Shown: positions 10,560-21,484 of the stretch, in pieces | Position numbering within the stretch: the first letter of the stretch is position 1 | How the letters are laid out: every line of letters starts with the position of its first letter | Source of the DNA: Russula earlei | Lineage: Eukaryota; Basidiomycota; Agaricomycetes; Russulales; Russulaceae | DNA: 64,000 nt | Assembly: GCA_025769875.1 (NCBI GenBank) | Contig: JAGFNK010000073.1 | Location: 1-64,000 of the forward strand | Reading direction: 5' to 3' | Made by a program: the position numbers and the translations under genes | The notes under the pieces: generated by a model | What the model saw: only the letters and a program-made list of their open reading frames with translations | What the model was told of the DNA's origin: nothing | Database searches by the model: none

Positions 10560-11900
10560 CCTCAACATGCCAACGTGTCGATATAGAATCACCTCCCTCC
10601 AGTTCCGACCGTCTCCGGAGTGAGTGCCTTCTCTTTTACGCACCCCATCGCCGCCACCTCCTTCAATATCATCATCCATTGCGCGGTCTTTGCCCACGAA
10701 TACGGTAGCAGCTGGATGGCCACACCACCACCTTATCCGTCATCCCCACAACCGCCCGGTTGTCGACATCGTCTCGCTTTTCTGTGCCACACCTCCCAGC
10801 TTTTGGCAGCGCCGGTGGGAGCGCAGCCAAGGCAGTCCCGACAGTCGCCTTTCCTGCCCCCGGTTGTTCTTGACGAGCCGGTTTCTGACGCGCTCTGGCC
10901 CATTCTGACGACGGCACACTCGCCGGCTGACGCTGTGGGCGAAGCGATGGAGAGTTTGCTGGCGCGCCGGTGGACGACGTCGTTCCATGTCCCAAGCTCT
11001 AGCTAGCCGCTCGCCGCCCCTGCACCGCGACAATGGGCGGCCCGTCCTTTTCATGCCGTCGCAGGATGATCTCCGAGTCCGCTTCTGCACCTGTGCCGCA
11101 ACAAACAACGGCGAAACAAGATTCTTCGACCAGGCAGACGACCGATGAACAGCAGATTAATTTCGAAGGTGAGACTTTTGGATTCGAACGGACATCTCCT
11201 GATTGACTGTGGTTGCTGTATCCGAACTAGTGCTGCCATTTCTGCAGCGATGTCGACTGACAGAAATGCTGTAATGTGTGCGGGTCCAGCTCTTAACCCT
11301 CGCTATATTGACACCTGATTGCAAATGTTACGCTTCTGATTGTTGTTCACGAGGAGCTTGGCTTTGTCCCTTAGTAGATGCTCCCGGTCATTATGAATAC
11401 ACCGAAGACCATCGCATCGATTACAAGCATATCTGGTCTCCGGTGAAGCTGCCGCAGGTCGCAGTACGATGCAAGGGTTACTCAGACTTTCCAACTTGAA
11501 CACACTCCCTCAGGCTTGCAGCGTGGCTTTCTCAAGTTAAATAGTCTCCAACTTGCATTGATGTGTTAGCTGGGCGCTTCTCGCTTCCTTTCCCCCACCC
11601 TTGGGTGTCCGGCTCCATGTGATGAGCGCTTTGCCTGACCCGCTCATCCATAAGGTGACGGTGATGCCTTGTCGAGTGGCGAGACGAGCGGATCCACGGC
11701 ATTGTAAAAGTATGTCCCAGAATATTTAACCATCGTCGTTGCTCTTGCCCTCTCTCAAAATTATGTGGGTTGGTTTGGTGGCGTGTATGTTTTCCCTTGT
11801 GTCCACCCAACTTAGCCTACACATATTATATTGAAGTTCAACAGTCCCTCTACAACCTGCCATCCCGGGCTGGCTCGAGCCTTGCACGCGACAAGGCTTT
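10560..11900. other. No confidently recognisable gene
   Basis: A GC-richer patch (10600-11050) has overlapping open frames on both strands; none resembles a known family. A short plus-strand reading from 11031 (MGGPSFSCRRR..., rich in Ser/Gln/Thr) could be an exon of an unrecognised gene. From about 11890 the sequence becomes homologous to the 3' flank of copy A (7070-7180). Confidence 0.3.
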
Positions 11901-12244
11901 CCAGCCAGTTATGGGCTTTACCTTCACACTCAACTCAGTCGATCGCAAAAAGAGATTATCGAACGTTGCATCGGAGTTCAGTTCAAACACACAAAACACA
12001 GGTTTCATACAACGTTCAAAACATTCAAAAGCAGAAGAGAAACTACACTTTTACAATCTCAACCAACACTGGGCACGAGTTCAGATGTACTTGAGAATCC
12101 AAAGTGGGGTAGGGCTGGCGGAGTTGTTCATGGTTGGCTCGGTTTCATGTCCACATCCTCAAGTCTAGGCCCCAAAAAGAAATATTAGATTTACTCGACA
12201 CTTTGATGTCAGGAAGAATGATCACTTACGGTGCTGGTCAAGGA

Positions 12245-12709
12245 CTAGGCGATGGCGTTTAAGGTAGTGGTGGCAGTACCCTTGTCGAACTTGAAGACAT
12301 AGATATCGGTTCCCGTGAGGTTCTTGATGGTATACGTTCCGGCGGTATTATAGACTTTGACACTGCCATTGGTTAAACCGTCCTGACCGCTTGGCGAAAC
12401 CACGTTGACGGGGTTTCCAGACTGATTGTTGACTGTGTAGCTTCCTCCCTGATAGGAGATTAAATTTAAATCGACGGGCTGCCGAGCGTAGGCTAAGATA
12501 CTTACGATAGCAATGCCGGTAAGGTCGGTAGAGATAGAGCCCTGATTGAATGTGAGGCTGAAAACTGGGTCCGCCCCACTCTTGATTTGATACTTTCCAT
12601 TGTCCAAATAGGTTCTAATATTCCCGGTTGCGAACGTGTCCTGCCGACTGTCCGGCAAAATCAAGGTGAGATTGGTACCAGAATTGTTCCTGAAGGTGAC
12701 GTCGGACAT
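12245..12709 (-). CDS. Two-repeat small beta-rich protein, copy C
   Basis: The best preserved member. Exon 1 is 12506-12709 and exon 2 is 12245-12448. Both are exactly 204 nt, and each encodes one repeat. The 57-bp intron 12449-12505 is phase 0 and happens to stay open in frame. Repeat 1 reads VTFRNNSGTNLTLILPD...FATGNIRTYLDNGKY...FSLTFNQGSI; repeat 2 reads YTVNNQSGNPVNVVSPSGQ...NGSVKVYNTAGTY...YVFKFDKGTA. The protein is 135 aa with no signal peptide or membrane segment. The copy A exon-3 intron has a homologous relic just after the TAG stop here (GTAAGT...CCTAG), so copy C ends one exon earlier. Function unknown. Confidence 0.7.
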   Translation of the reverse strand: MSDVTFRNNSGTNLTLILPDSRQDTFATGNIRTYLDNGKYQIKSGADPVFSLTFNQGSISTDLTGIAIVSILAYARQPVDLNLISYQGGSYTVNNQSGNPVNVVSPSGQDGLTNGSVKVYNTAGTYTIKNLTGTDIYVFKFDKGTATTTLNAIA

Positions 12710-13559
12710 CTGATATGAAGTTGGACATGAAGTTGGGGATACGACGACCGGAGAAGGTAGTAGAACACCAACCTGTACAAAGTCGAGATTGAACTAAACG
12801 TTAAGATGGCTGCAGGATGGGTACATCTCAGACTAATGAGAGAGACTGGAAGGAAAGTGAAGGACGTACAAGGCTGACTGGGATGTGGGAACTAGGTTGG
12901 TGGATAGTCAGATGGGGAGGCGTTTGCATGTCTCTTTATATGTTCGCAGCATAATCCAGACTCCTTTCCGCTCCAAGGACCATCGATATGAAATAGAGCG
13001 GGATGTGATCGTACACAAAGACGGACTCCCCTTCTGCGACAAACAGGTTGCGCCGTCGCTCCTTTAGGTCAAAAACGTTCGATCGATGACAATGAGCATG
13101 ACATATATTCCGCCTTCATTCCGTAGGATGTAGAAGTGACCCAGCCCGGATTTCAGTCCAATGCAGTCGCAACTACCTCTGATCGTTTGAACTGAAAAGA
13201 ATTATCCTAGTCGTCTATGAAGTATCTGGGTACACCACATCACATAGGCAACACTGGGCCAAGCATGCTGATGCTGATCCATCATGGACGCCATCTCGGT
13301 AACGTTACGGAATACAATACAGAAATACGGAAATCCCACCATACGATAGTATTCTCGCTAGTCAGGGCACTCATTTCAAAAGGAATTCAAGACAACCCTC
13401 GAATTGAACCGACATTTCGGATCTGAGCCGATTAACTTCCGTGGAAGCTGAATAGGCCGTGGGACGAAGAAGTAGTAAAGCACAGTCGACGCTTGTCATG
13501 ACCCAGACCCGTGCAGACCCATGCGCGTGAGATTCATATAATCCACTGAACTCTCCGAA

Positions 13560-14105
13560 GGGGTGACAGGGACTGTTACGTCTTTGACCTGATGTTGAGC
13601 ATGCTTGCGATTTGCGATTGGACTCATTTGCGACCAGCGTGCAATAGAGATTATCCTCCATTTTGGAGCAATAACCGGGTGATGCGGTCGAGCCCGTCAG
13701 CCGATGAAAGATGGAGTGGAGTCTGTCCAACTCCGTTCGAATGATTGGATTTGCGCCGTGCTTCCATAACACCGTTGCGACCTCCGTCTTCCTTTGCTGG
13801 ATAGACGCAATGTGGAGCAGATATCCCAACCCCACATCTTGTCTTCAGATCTGACCCGCAGTCGATCAGAAACCGCACGATTTCTTCGTGCCCTCTTGAT
13901 ATGGAGCGTAATGTTGGATATCCCGAGACGCCACATCGACACCATGCTCCAGTAGGAATAGCAAAATAATGAGATGTCCCTTGTGAGAGGCCACATGAAT
14001 TGAAGTGACATAGCGTCCTCCCTGAACATTTACATCGGCAAGGCCCGCTCCACCCACGAAGAGTGGCGTGATACAAAACTTCGTCAGGCATTTTCCGGTG
14101 AGCAC
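13560..14105 (-). pseudogene. Ankyrin-repeat protein remnant
   Basis: Reading down the minus strand with frame changes gives ankyrin-like units: VASHKGHLIILLFLLEHGVD, GHEEIVRFLIDCGSDLKTR, LHIASIQQRKTEVATVLWKH and TPLHLSSADGLDRITRLLLQ. They lie in at least three frames, so indels have broken the gene. The first unit may be the true N-terminus (start near 14105) or a truncation. Ankyrin repeats mediate protein contacts; no partner domain remains. Confidence 0.6.
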
Positions 14106-14311
14106 TAGACCCTGCCGAGTGTTTGTCTGGGTTGAAACCCAGGCCCAGGCCGCAAAGTGTGCCTTGTCAATTCCATGCCATCTTGAATATGGGATGACAC
14201 GTTCTCAAACTAAGCATGATCAACCCAGTGCTTCACCAAGTGGGAAACCAGGGGGAGGTTCTTCATCTTGGTATCGACGATGCGGTCGTCTAGGCGAAGG
14301 AATACGCTGAG

Positions 14312-14590
14312 TCATGCTTGACGAGAAGGGGTTTTAATGCAAAAGTGGGAAACGCGTTCAGGATTTACGAATTCGTATTCCCTCACAGAGAGCTGCACGA
14401 CTTGGCTACCATTAACATTGACAATAACCAAAGTGGAAGGAGCGGACAGTACGAATTCCTCTGCATTTCGGGACGCCAAGAGCGATGAACCAGATATTGA
14501 GAACGCGGACAGTGACTGGCCATCTTGGAAGGCCAGAGAAACGGCTCGTTGCGAATCATTGCCTGGGACAAAGACAATAGCATACAGGAA
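14312..14590 (-). CDS. Uncharacterised reading frame downstream of RPB10
   Basis: Just beyond the RPB10 stop, in a different frame, the minus strand reads [20 protein letters not shown], then SLSAFSISGSSLLASRNAEE, VLSAPSTLVIVNVNG and VQLSVREYEFVNPERV to a stop at 14312. The composition looks protein-like (alternating hydrophobic, beta-rich). Part of it is duplicated with the RPB10 relic at 18.0-18.1 kb, where it is broken. I could not find its own start or family. It may be an exon of a gene overlapping the RPB10 3' end, or chance. Confidence 0.25.
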   Translation of the reverse strand, partial: FLYAIVFVPGNDSQRAVSLAFQDGQSLSAFSISGSSLLASRNAEEFVLSAPSTLVIVNVNGSQVVQLSVREYEFVNPERVSHFCIKTPSRQA

Positions 14591-14598
14591 GTCAGTCT

Positions 14599-14985
14599 CT
14601 ACTGTACGTATTGGCCCCGATCTTTCGTTCTCTCCATGGCTAGAAGAAAAATAATCAGTGGGACGAAGGCTTCTAATATGCCCGGACACGCACGGTTGTA
14701 ATGCAAGAGCTTCTCGATGAGATCTACATGAGTGAGGACCATACGCCTGCAGCAATATCTTTTAAGTTGCAGTTCATCAAGAGCATCGCTAGAGGCAGTT
14801 GAGAAGGGAAAGGGAGCACCAGACACGGAATGAATGACGCACCCTTCGCTCATGTCTTTTGCAAGAAGGTCGAGGTAAGCGTTCCATTTATCGCCAATGA
14901 CTTTTCCGCATGAGAAACACCGAACGGGAATAATCTAGAACGAGTGAGTTAGCTATTTGGCTCGTTCACTTCGTGAGCTTACCAT
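14599..14985 (-). CDS. RPB10: RNA polymerases I/II/III common subunit RPABC5 (Rpb10)
   Basis: Small zinc-binding subunit shared by the three nuclear RNA polymerases. Exons on the minus strand: 14983-14985 (ATG alone), 14843-14934, 14694-14788 and 14599-14639; introns of 48, 54 and 54 bp are all GT-AG with consistent phase. The product is 76 aa. It has the invariant start [17 protein letters not shown], the C-x2-C pair (CFSC), then [15 protein letters not shown] with the second Cys pair, and [20 protein letters not shown]. Length is slightly above the usual ~70 aa. All family hallmarks are present, so it should be functional. A decayed partial copy lies at 18.1-18.4 kb. Confidence 0.93.
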
Positions 14986-15101
14986 GTTACAACGAGGGGT
15001 TCAAAGGGTGCTCCTCGAAGTCGAAATCGCGCAAATCGTTCGTCATCCATGACGAGCCTGCTTATGTAATATCACGCCTTTGTTCTCAAAATCACATGTA
15101 A

Positions 15102-15716
15102 CTAGTTTTGACAAAAAGGCTGTAACTCCTCTCCTCGGACAACAATCGACCTTCCGCTGGCTTGAAGATCGATCGATTGGAAATCCAAAAAATAGGTAGG
15201 CTGGAAAGATTCAAGTCCAATGACCACGGGGGCGGGGGCGTCAAGCGCATCAAATTCAAAACCGACAGAGTTGAATAAAGTCACGACCTGATCTTGAGGC
15301 AAAGCATTCGACCAAAACTGGATAGAAGTGAGGGGTCCATGTATATGGAGCTGTGAAATGCGCCCCAGTATTTCCATTCCATTGAAGTAAATCGACAAGA
15401 ACAAGCGTGTATCTGATTTTTCAACTCTGGTTACATGATAAGCACACGTCAGATGTTCGTTCTCGCAAAATTATACGCAGACAAGGAACATCTCCGAAAC
15501 CTTTGACCGTGGCACTGAAGTGTGTCCACGCGCAGATGAGCTCGTGATACTGACCTGACTCGGAAGAGAGGTGAGAGGTGAGCAAATCCCAGCGAGATGT
15601 CGGGCACAGGTGCAACAAGTCCATGAAGGGGATGACGGAGAGAGCGTTTGGGGCGAGGTAGATGAGTTTGCTGTCACGCACGCTTTCTCGGGTAGAAGGG
15701 AACGGGGATCAGTCAC
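15102..15716 (-). CDS. Fragment with concanavalin/LamG-like sequence, uncharacterised
   Basis: Two minus-strand exon-like frames, 15490-15690 (RDSKLIYLAPNALSVIPFMD..., ICAWTHFSATVKGFGDVP) and 15102-15425 (EKSDTRLFLSIYFNGMEILG..., TSIQFWSNALPQDQV), can be joined by an intron whose acceptor is CAGAG. The order WTHFSATVK-x-RLFLSIYFNG-x-IQFWSNAL resembles the laminin-G/pentraxin-like jelly-roll found in large scaffold proteins, but this is inference. Neither start nor stop context is convincing. It may be one part of a longer gene reaching 16.7 kb, or a relic. Confidence 0.35.
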
Positions 15717-16404
15717 TGAGTGATATTCAAGAAAGTAGCTAGGATCCTTTTATGTACAGGCAAGAACTAAGAGAGGGGGGAAGTGATGAAGGAAGAAGGT
15801 ATGAAAGTGGATCGAGACGGAGCGAGATCGAAACGTGACAGTGAAAGGAAAAAGAGATCGAATGATGCGAGGCGGCAAGACGGCAAGACATCGCCTTCAG
15901 CGGTAGCAAAGAGGGGCGACGATCGAGAGTCGCATGTATCAGTGCACAATGACGCAGCGAGGGGGAGGACTAGCGTGGTGATGTCGTGATGTTAATTATC
16001 ATATCTCAAAGTAGAACTACGATGCTTGCGACTTAGTTTGAGCTGCGAAATGTAATTACCAGCTACTAATGTGCGCGAGATGACCAAATTATTCCCGTTC
16101 GGTGTTTCTCACGCGGAAAAGTCATCGGCGATAAATGGAATTCCGGACAGAGAGCCTGCCCGGTGTCATCTGTCGATACCTTCCATGTTATTGACTAGGC
16201 CATAGGCTAATCGAGAGTTTGCGTGGCCGGCCGTCGTTTGAGACTCCTCCAGAGCGAGTCTACCCAGTCTTCCTTCCTCTTCGATAGTTTTTTTCGCGCA
16301 TATTTCTTTGCTTCGAATTCATTTATTGATGCTCGTCAGAGACTGCAAACTGTACTTAATGATTTGTTTGGTCGCAAAAGCAAGGTCAGATAGTATCTCG
16401 GTCA

Positions 16405-16728
16405 TCATTTCTGTCCTCGTCGAAGGGTAAGAGGGATCTCGGTATAAATGGTGGTGAGTCGTCCCAGGAAGTTACCGATGTATTCAAAAAGATCGACGAT
16501 AGGATCGTTGCTTGCCCTCGCAGACTTTGCCGTCCAGTCACCCCAAATATAAGAAACTGTAACATTAATTGGAGAGGTTTGCACGGAGAAGGACGCTGAT
16601 ACAGTTGCATTTGCAGTGAAGACGGTGTGAAGAAAAGCCACAAAACTCACGAGACTCGCGTCAGAGCTAAGGCCAGCTCTCCTAGAGAGGGCATACAAAC
16701 CATCAACTGAAATTTTTGTGAACGCCAT
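16405..16728 (-). CDS. Hypothetical 107-aa reading frame
   Basis: An open frame from ATG at 16728 (MAFTKISVDGLYALSRRAG...) to a stop at 16405 with ordinary amino-acid composition and no recognised domain. It could be the 5' exon of the gene whose fragments lie at 15.1-15.7 kb, since the strand is the same and nothing else is between. Between 16.8 and 18.0 kb there are only short frames without recognisable similarity. Confidence 0.3.
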   Translation of the reverse strand: MAFTKISVDGLYALSRRAGLSSDASLVSFVAFLHTVFTANATVSASFSVQTSPINVTVSYIWGDWTAKSARASNDPIVDLFEYIGNFLGRLTTIYTEIPLTLRRGQK

Positions 16729-18019
16729 TCGTGAATGCTCCTGAGCTTGCTCTTAGAATACAGGAAGGACTGAGTCGGGGGAGTCATATCTATCGATCTT
16801 AAGGTAAGTGGTGATCACGGAATTCTGAAATTCTTTCCCGGTCTCCTGCGTATAGTTGAACCAAGCATTGAAGAACACCTCGAGGTTTGAAGTAGACGTG
16901 ATTGCATCCCAAGTTGAGGACATGGGGATTACATAGAAACGATGGACCTTTCAACTTAAATGGAGCGCCTCTTGCGGGACGGCGTGTCTGCCCATATCTT
17001 GGTGTTCCAAGCGCCAACATACAGGACACACACACAACGCACATACACCCTGGCCGGTTTGAGTCGACTATGTACTGCGTGAATACAGGCGTAATACACT
17101 GCCTGTTTCCAGATAGATTTGTGTAGTAAACTCTGGCCTGGTTAGTGGGCGCCCTATTCTATCTGTGATCCATCCGAGAAATGTCTCGGCGTCGTGGTCT
17201 GACAACGATCGGGGTGGCAGCGATAAATGCAACTATCGCTTCGTCGCCTTGATCTGTGCTACAAATTCATGATCAGGATAAGGGGTCAGAAATCGGAGTA
17301 AAGAAGCGCTGCCATGCGGCAGTGAAGCACGACTTCATCAGTGTTCGATTTACAACGATTCCCAGCGCAGACAATGATATAGGTGTGGGATCTTGGTCAA
17401 ACCGTGCGGTGCATCCTCTCACGGAACCGGGGTGGTGAGTGGTCGGATACTGGTATCGAAGGCAAGGCGTGGATGAGTCCGAGGTCCTTTGAATAAACGG
17501 GATGGCCTCCTCGCCTGCCACGTTTCGTATCCAATACTCTGTGGGAAGGTCGCGATCCAGTTCCGATCGTAAAGCGGTGAAGGTTGATACACTTCAAGCT
17601 AATTGGGACGGCCAACGACTCTTGACCAACGGGATTCAGCAACGGTTACCCTGAACTTGGAGTAGAAGTCGAGGATACTCGTGAGCGCCTGGACGCTTGA
17701 TGTGTGGGCGGACAGGTCCAGCCGCAAGTCTCGACCCGAAAGGGCACTGGGTGAGCATGTGAGGGTCTGTTGAGAGGATATAGTACGCACCTGGCTTGTA
17801 TCAGGGTGTTGTTGCGAGAGACTGGGCGCAGAAAATGGAATCCCTGGCTGAGGCGTTGAAACCGATGACATGGATGAGTTGTCGAACTCCGAATCGTAAC
17901 GGGGAAAAACGAGGGGACATAACTGAGACCCAATATCCTGAGAAACCAGACCTATATCGTAGATTACCCTGGTAGAATTCGAGGTTGGGGTTCTAGACCG
18001 CCAAATACAGGATATGTTC

Positions 18020-18390
18020 AACCCCCGGATATCGAGAACGCCGACAGTGATTGCCTACTGTTGGAAATGCCTCGTTACGGATAATTGTTCGGGACAAAGT
18101 ACACGCAGTGAATTGATCTCTACTGTACATGTACGTATTGACCCCGATCTCCGTCCGTGGCTAGAAGAGTAGCAATCAGTATGACAAAGGCAAGCTGGCC
18201 GAAGACTTCAAAATTTCCCGGACACGCACACTTGTAATGAAGAGCTTCTCGATGAGATTTACGTAATAACTATACGCCTGCAGCATATCCTTTGAGTCCC
18301 AGTTCATCGAGGGCATCGCTAGAGGCAGTCGAGAAGGGAAAGGAAGCGCTAGATGTGAAGACAGACCCTTCGCTCATGCTTTAGCAAATA
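18020..18390 (-). pseudogene. Decayed partial duplicate of RPB10 and its 3' flank
   Basis: Nucleotide similarity runs from ATGAGCGAAGGG (near 18380) through CCTCTAGCGATGC, GATGAACTGG, ATCTCATCGAGAAGCTCTT and CTTCTAGCCA to CGGGGTCAATACGTAC and further into the 3' flank, ending near GATATC(C)GG at about 18020. The order equals 14870 to about 14480. The copy lacks exons 1 and most of 2 with the first Cys pair. The RYCCRR codons have become GYAAGV with a following stop, and indels break the frame. It is a same-orientation duplicate about 3.5 kb from the source. Confidence 0.8.
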
Positions 18391-18399
18391 AAGTTTGTT

Positions 18400-19840
18400 A
18401 CGTGTCTAGACATTCTTTTTATGTAACACAACACCTCAGATGTCAGATCCCTCGCTCGTGAGTTTTCAACTGTTGGTTGTGCCATCTACGTCACGTCAGC
18501 ATTCTAGATGATGATTTGCGATTTCTATATCCCGCAAAGATATAGCTAGTCCGGATCCTGTGAATGGCAGAGGAGGATGTGAAAACCGCAAGCCAGGAAA
18601 TAATGCTGATCTCGTACCCTGATCATTTCTAGCTCTAGCACATTAAACAACAGCACATCAATGAAACACTCCGTGAGGTTTCGGTGAGCCCTGCACGTGT
18701 GGCATCCCAGCCTTGATCCAGTTCTGGCGGAGTAATGGCAGCCAAATTGAGCCCTTAGTCTCAGGTCACCAACCAACTTCACACTATATGCGAGATTGAT
18801 CTGCGGGATTTGGATGATCAGGTTCTTTAAAGTGGAAGCGGAAACTTGTCTTGTATTGGAATCAAGTGGGCGGAGGGTCAGCTCCTCATTCGCACAGGCC
18901 CCCCTCGACACAGCATCGATCTCCGTGACAAACGGCCTCTTTTTTTCTACGTAACACACCTTTCATCAAAGAGTATTATGGGCTACGGTTCTTTATGCGG
19001 TACCATAGCTGCTGAGTAAGAAATAAATGGTGTCCGACTGAGAGGCCTGTCCGAATGAGGGGCAAGGGATAGTACCGTAGGCTGACACTTCATACAATGC
19101 AGCTACTAGAAGCACTGAGTTCGATCGAGCGCTCAGCGCTCAGCCTCAACGAGAACATATGCAACGGGCAACACGTCATGAAGGTGGTACTTAGGTAAGC
19201 TCGGAGAGCGTTGCAGGTGGAGATCCTACTCTCACTTCATCACTAGCACACAAGTCATCAACAACACGCACCGCTACTGATCCCGATGTTATACACACGT
19301 CCATAACCCGCCAATTCCAGTGAGTTAGCGTGATCCAGAAGTCTGCCCCACTATCCAGATTCTGGAATCGCTCCCTCATTGGCAAGGACTACGCTCTCTT
19401 GGGCACTTCTGGAAGACGTTCCATGGAACAACCCGGCGTTCTTGCGAGTGTACTGCAATCTCTGCCTTGTCACAGCGAAGCGCAGGAGCTATCTGGTGTG
19501 TCTGTATTAGCGTCGTCAGGCTGTTGTCCAACACACTTCCGTGTCGCATGGGCAGTGCAAAGACGCCGTGCTTCCACCAGCAGCATCACCGTACATTTCC
19601 CGTTCGGTTATGCCTGACCACTACAGTCCTACATGACACGAATAGGTATGTGATACACGCAACTTCAACATTTCCGTTCCGAGAACGCCCCGATTGCACC
19701 ATAAGTGATTCTCCCCATGAAAGCCGCCGTAACGTTGGTCTCCTCGGGGTCAACGCTAACGGTGAACTGCGGTTTTTATTGAGTGTGGTCACACACATAA
19801 TTTACACCCTCCCTCCTCCTCCCCGCACACAAACGCGCCG
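18400..19840. other. No recognisable gene
   Basis: Short open frames only; the longest (minus, 18546-18959) has no recognisable family. A poly-purine/pyrimidine-poor sequence with TATA-like and CT-rich stretches near 19800-19845 directly precedes the next gene and probably holds its promoter and 5' UTR. Confidence 0.3.
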
Positions 19841-19849
19841 TCCATAACC

Positions 19850-21314
19850 ATGGCTCACTCTGACAGTTCCAGTACTCTCCCTCCCAAAAAGAATCTCATG
19901 AAGACGTGTATCGTATACTCACGGTCGTGGATCGTATGGTGTTTGCTTGCCGCAGCGACCATGACTCTCGTTAGCATCACCGTTGGATGGTACATGGGCA
20001 CATTGGACTTGAAGGGCTCATCCCCGCGTCCCACTGCCGCGCGGAACGTATTGTTCACACTCGACCTCGTTTCCCTCGATCCTGTGCAAAACACAGTCAC
20101 GTTCGACTGGTGGATAGTTAGCGACGATTGCGCCGACCTTGCCGCAGAGAGCACTGCGCCTGTGCCCCAATGTCCTGTGGTCGATATCTATGTCAATCCG
20201 TGCGTGCTCTGAATTTCGATACCTGCGCTATATCCTCAATCTCTAGAGTATACAGTACGCAATTTATGACGAACACCGGTGGTCCCCTACGTCAAAATCC
20301 CTCTGACGATCAGGTCGCGTCTCAACCGACCTTTCAACACAACGCAACGGCTTTCGCATTGGGTGGCCCTGCCTTCCGAGCAGCGTTTAGGACACAATTG
20401 GACATACGCCCTCACCCTTCTCGAGCACGAGTCGATCTTGTTGATTACCCCTTCGAAAAGTAAGTGTACCACGACGCTCGGATGTTCCCGGGTTTGACAT
20501 TACCCATCATCTTCAGGTACCCCGCTTCTGCCTCAATCGTTGCTCAGACCAATGACACTGGTGAGGCTATAGGGGCTTGGATCTATAATCTCACCGGTGC
20601 CGCATAGTGAGTCGCAACTACCATTCAAAGCGAGGATTATGCGTTCTCAAGGACTGAGCTCTTTTTGGCTCCAGTGGGTTCTCTGCAAATTTGGATAGCA
20701 TCAGCGTAGATGCCAATATGGTGACGTCCGTGAACATCCTCGCTGGACGAGCCTTGTCCGTCAAATTCTACGTCATTACTATCATCCTCGGAATGTGTAC
20801 GCCTTTCCGTGGGTCTCTCACACTTGTCTTTCCTGACACGCAAACCTTCCTTCTAGGGCTGGTCAGCCTCGCTCTAATGATGGCCACAATAAAGGCCGCT
20901 ATCTTTCACCATAAGATCGACTCCGCCGTATTGGTCCTTCCTATCGGCACCATGATTGCTTTCGCTCAGTTACGCGCATCCATGCCCAATGCGCCAGCAG
21001 GATTTGGTAAGCCATTCTCCCCAAGGCGATGGTGTTTTCGATGCTGACGAAGAGTCGCCTATCACAAGGTACCAATATAGGTTGGCTAGACTTCCGATAA
21101 AGCAATGATTAGGCTGACACTTCACATGACGAACAGATGTCATTGGATCCCTGCCAACTTATGTATGCTTGGTATTTACAGTAAGTCGCAGCTGCTTTCT
21201 TTCACCGTCCTTCAAGCTAATGGCCATCCCAAGACCGTTGGTTCCCTGATATATTGCCTGGCGGGGTCTCCAACAAAACCCACCCAAGAATTAAAACCAG
21301 AAGACCGGGCATAG
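19850..21314 (+). CDS. DUF4436-type membrane protein
   Basis: Exons 19850-20199, 20256-20459, 20517-20606, 20675-20796, 20857-21006, 21137-21180 and 21234-21314 give 346 aa with consistent phase. A short cytosolic N-terminus precedes a membrane segment (WIVWCLLAAATMTLVSITVG). An extracytosolic beta-rich region (VLFTLDLVSLDP, TVTFDWWIVSDDCADL, PVVDIYVN) follows. Near the end there are three hydrophobic segments (FYVITIILGMWLVSLALMMA, LVLPIGTMIAFAQLRASMP and the last exon pair). The sequence AFAQLRASMPNAPAGFG is characteristic of fungal DUF4436 proteins, whose role is not known. The 130-bp intron before the sixth exon is the longest and least certain. Confidence 0.8.
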
Positions 21315-21484
21315 TTTCTGGCCTTGTCACCGTTGTCGATTCCGGCGCTGACGTGCATCCTAGTCGCCCAAGTGATCATGCCCAGGGCTTTATTATGTGA
21401 TCTTGTTGTATTCCCGTCTCGAAGGTAAATAGTAGAGATAGAGTGCGGGGCTATATTGATTATACAAAAGTACTGTACTTATAC

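Noticed and set aside
11165..11245. tRNA-like string on the minus strand (GTTCGAATCC)
   Set aside because: The T-loop string is present but its supposed stems do not pair, and no acceptor or anticodon stem forms. No other tRNA was convincing in the window.
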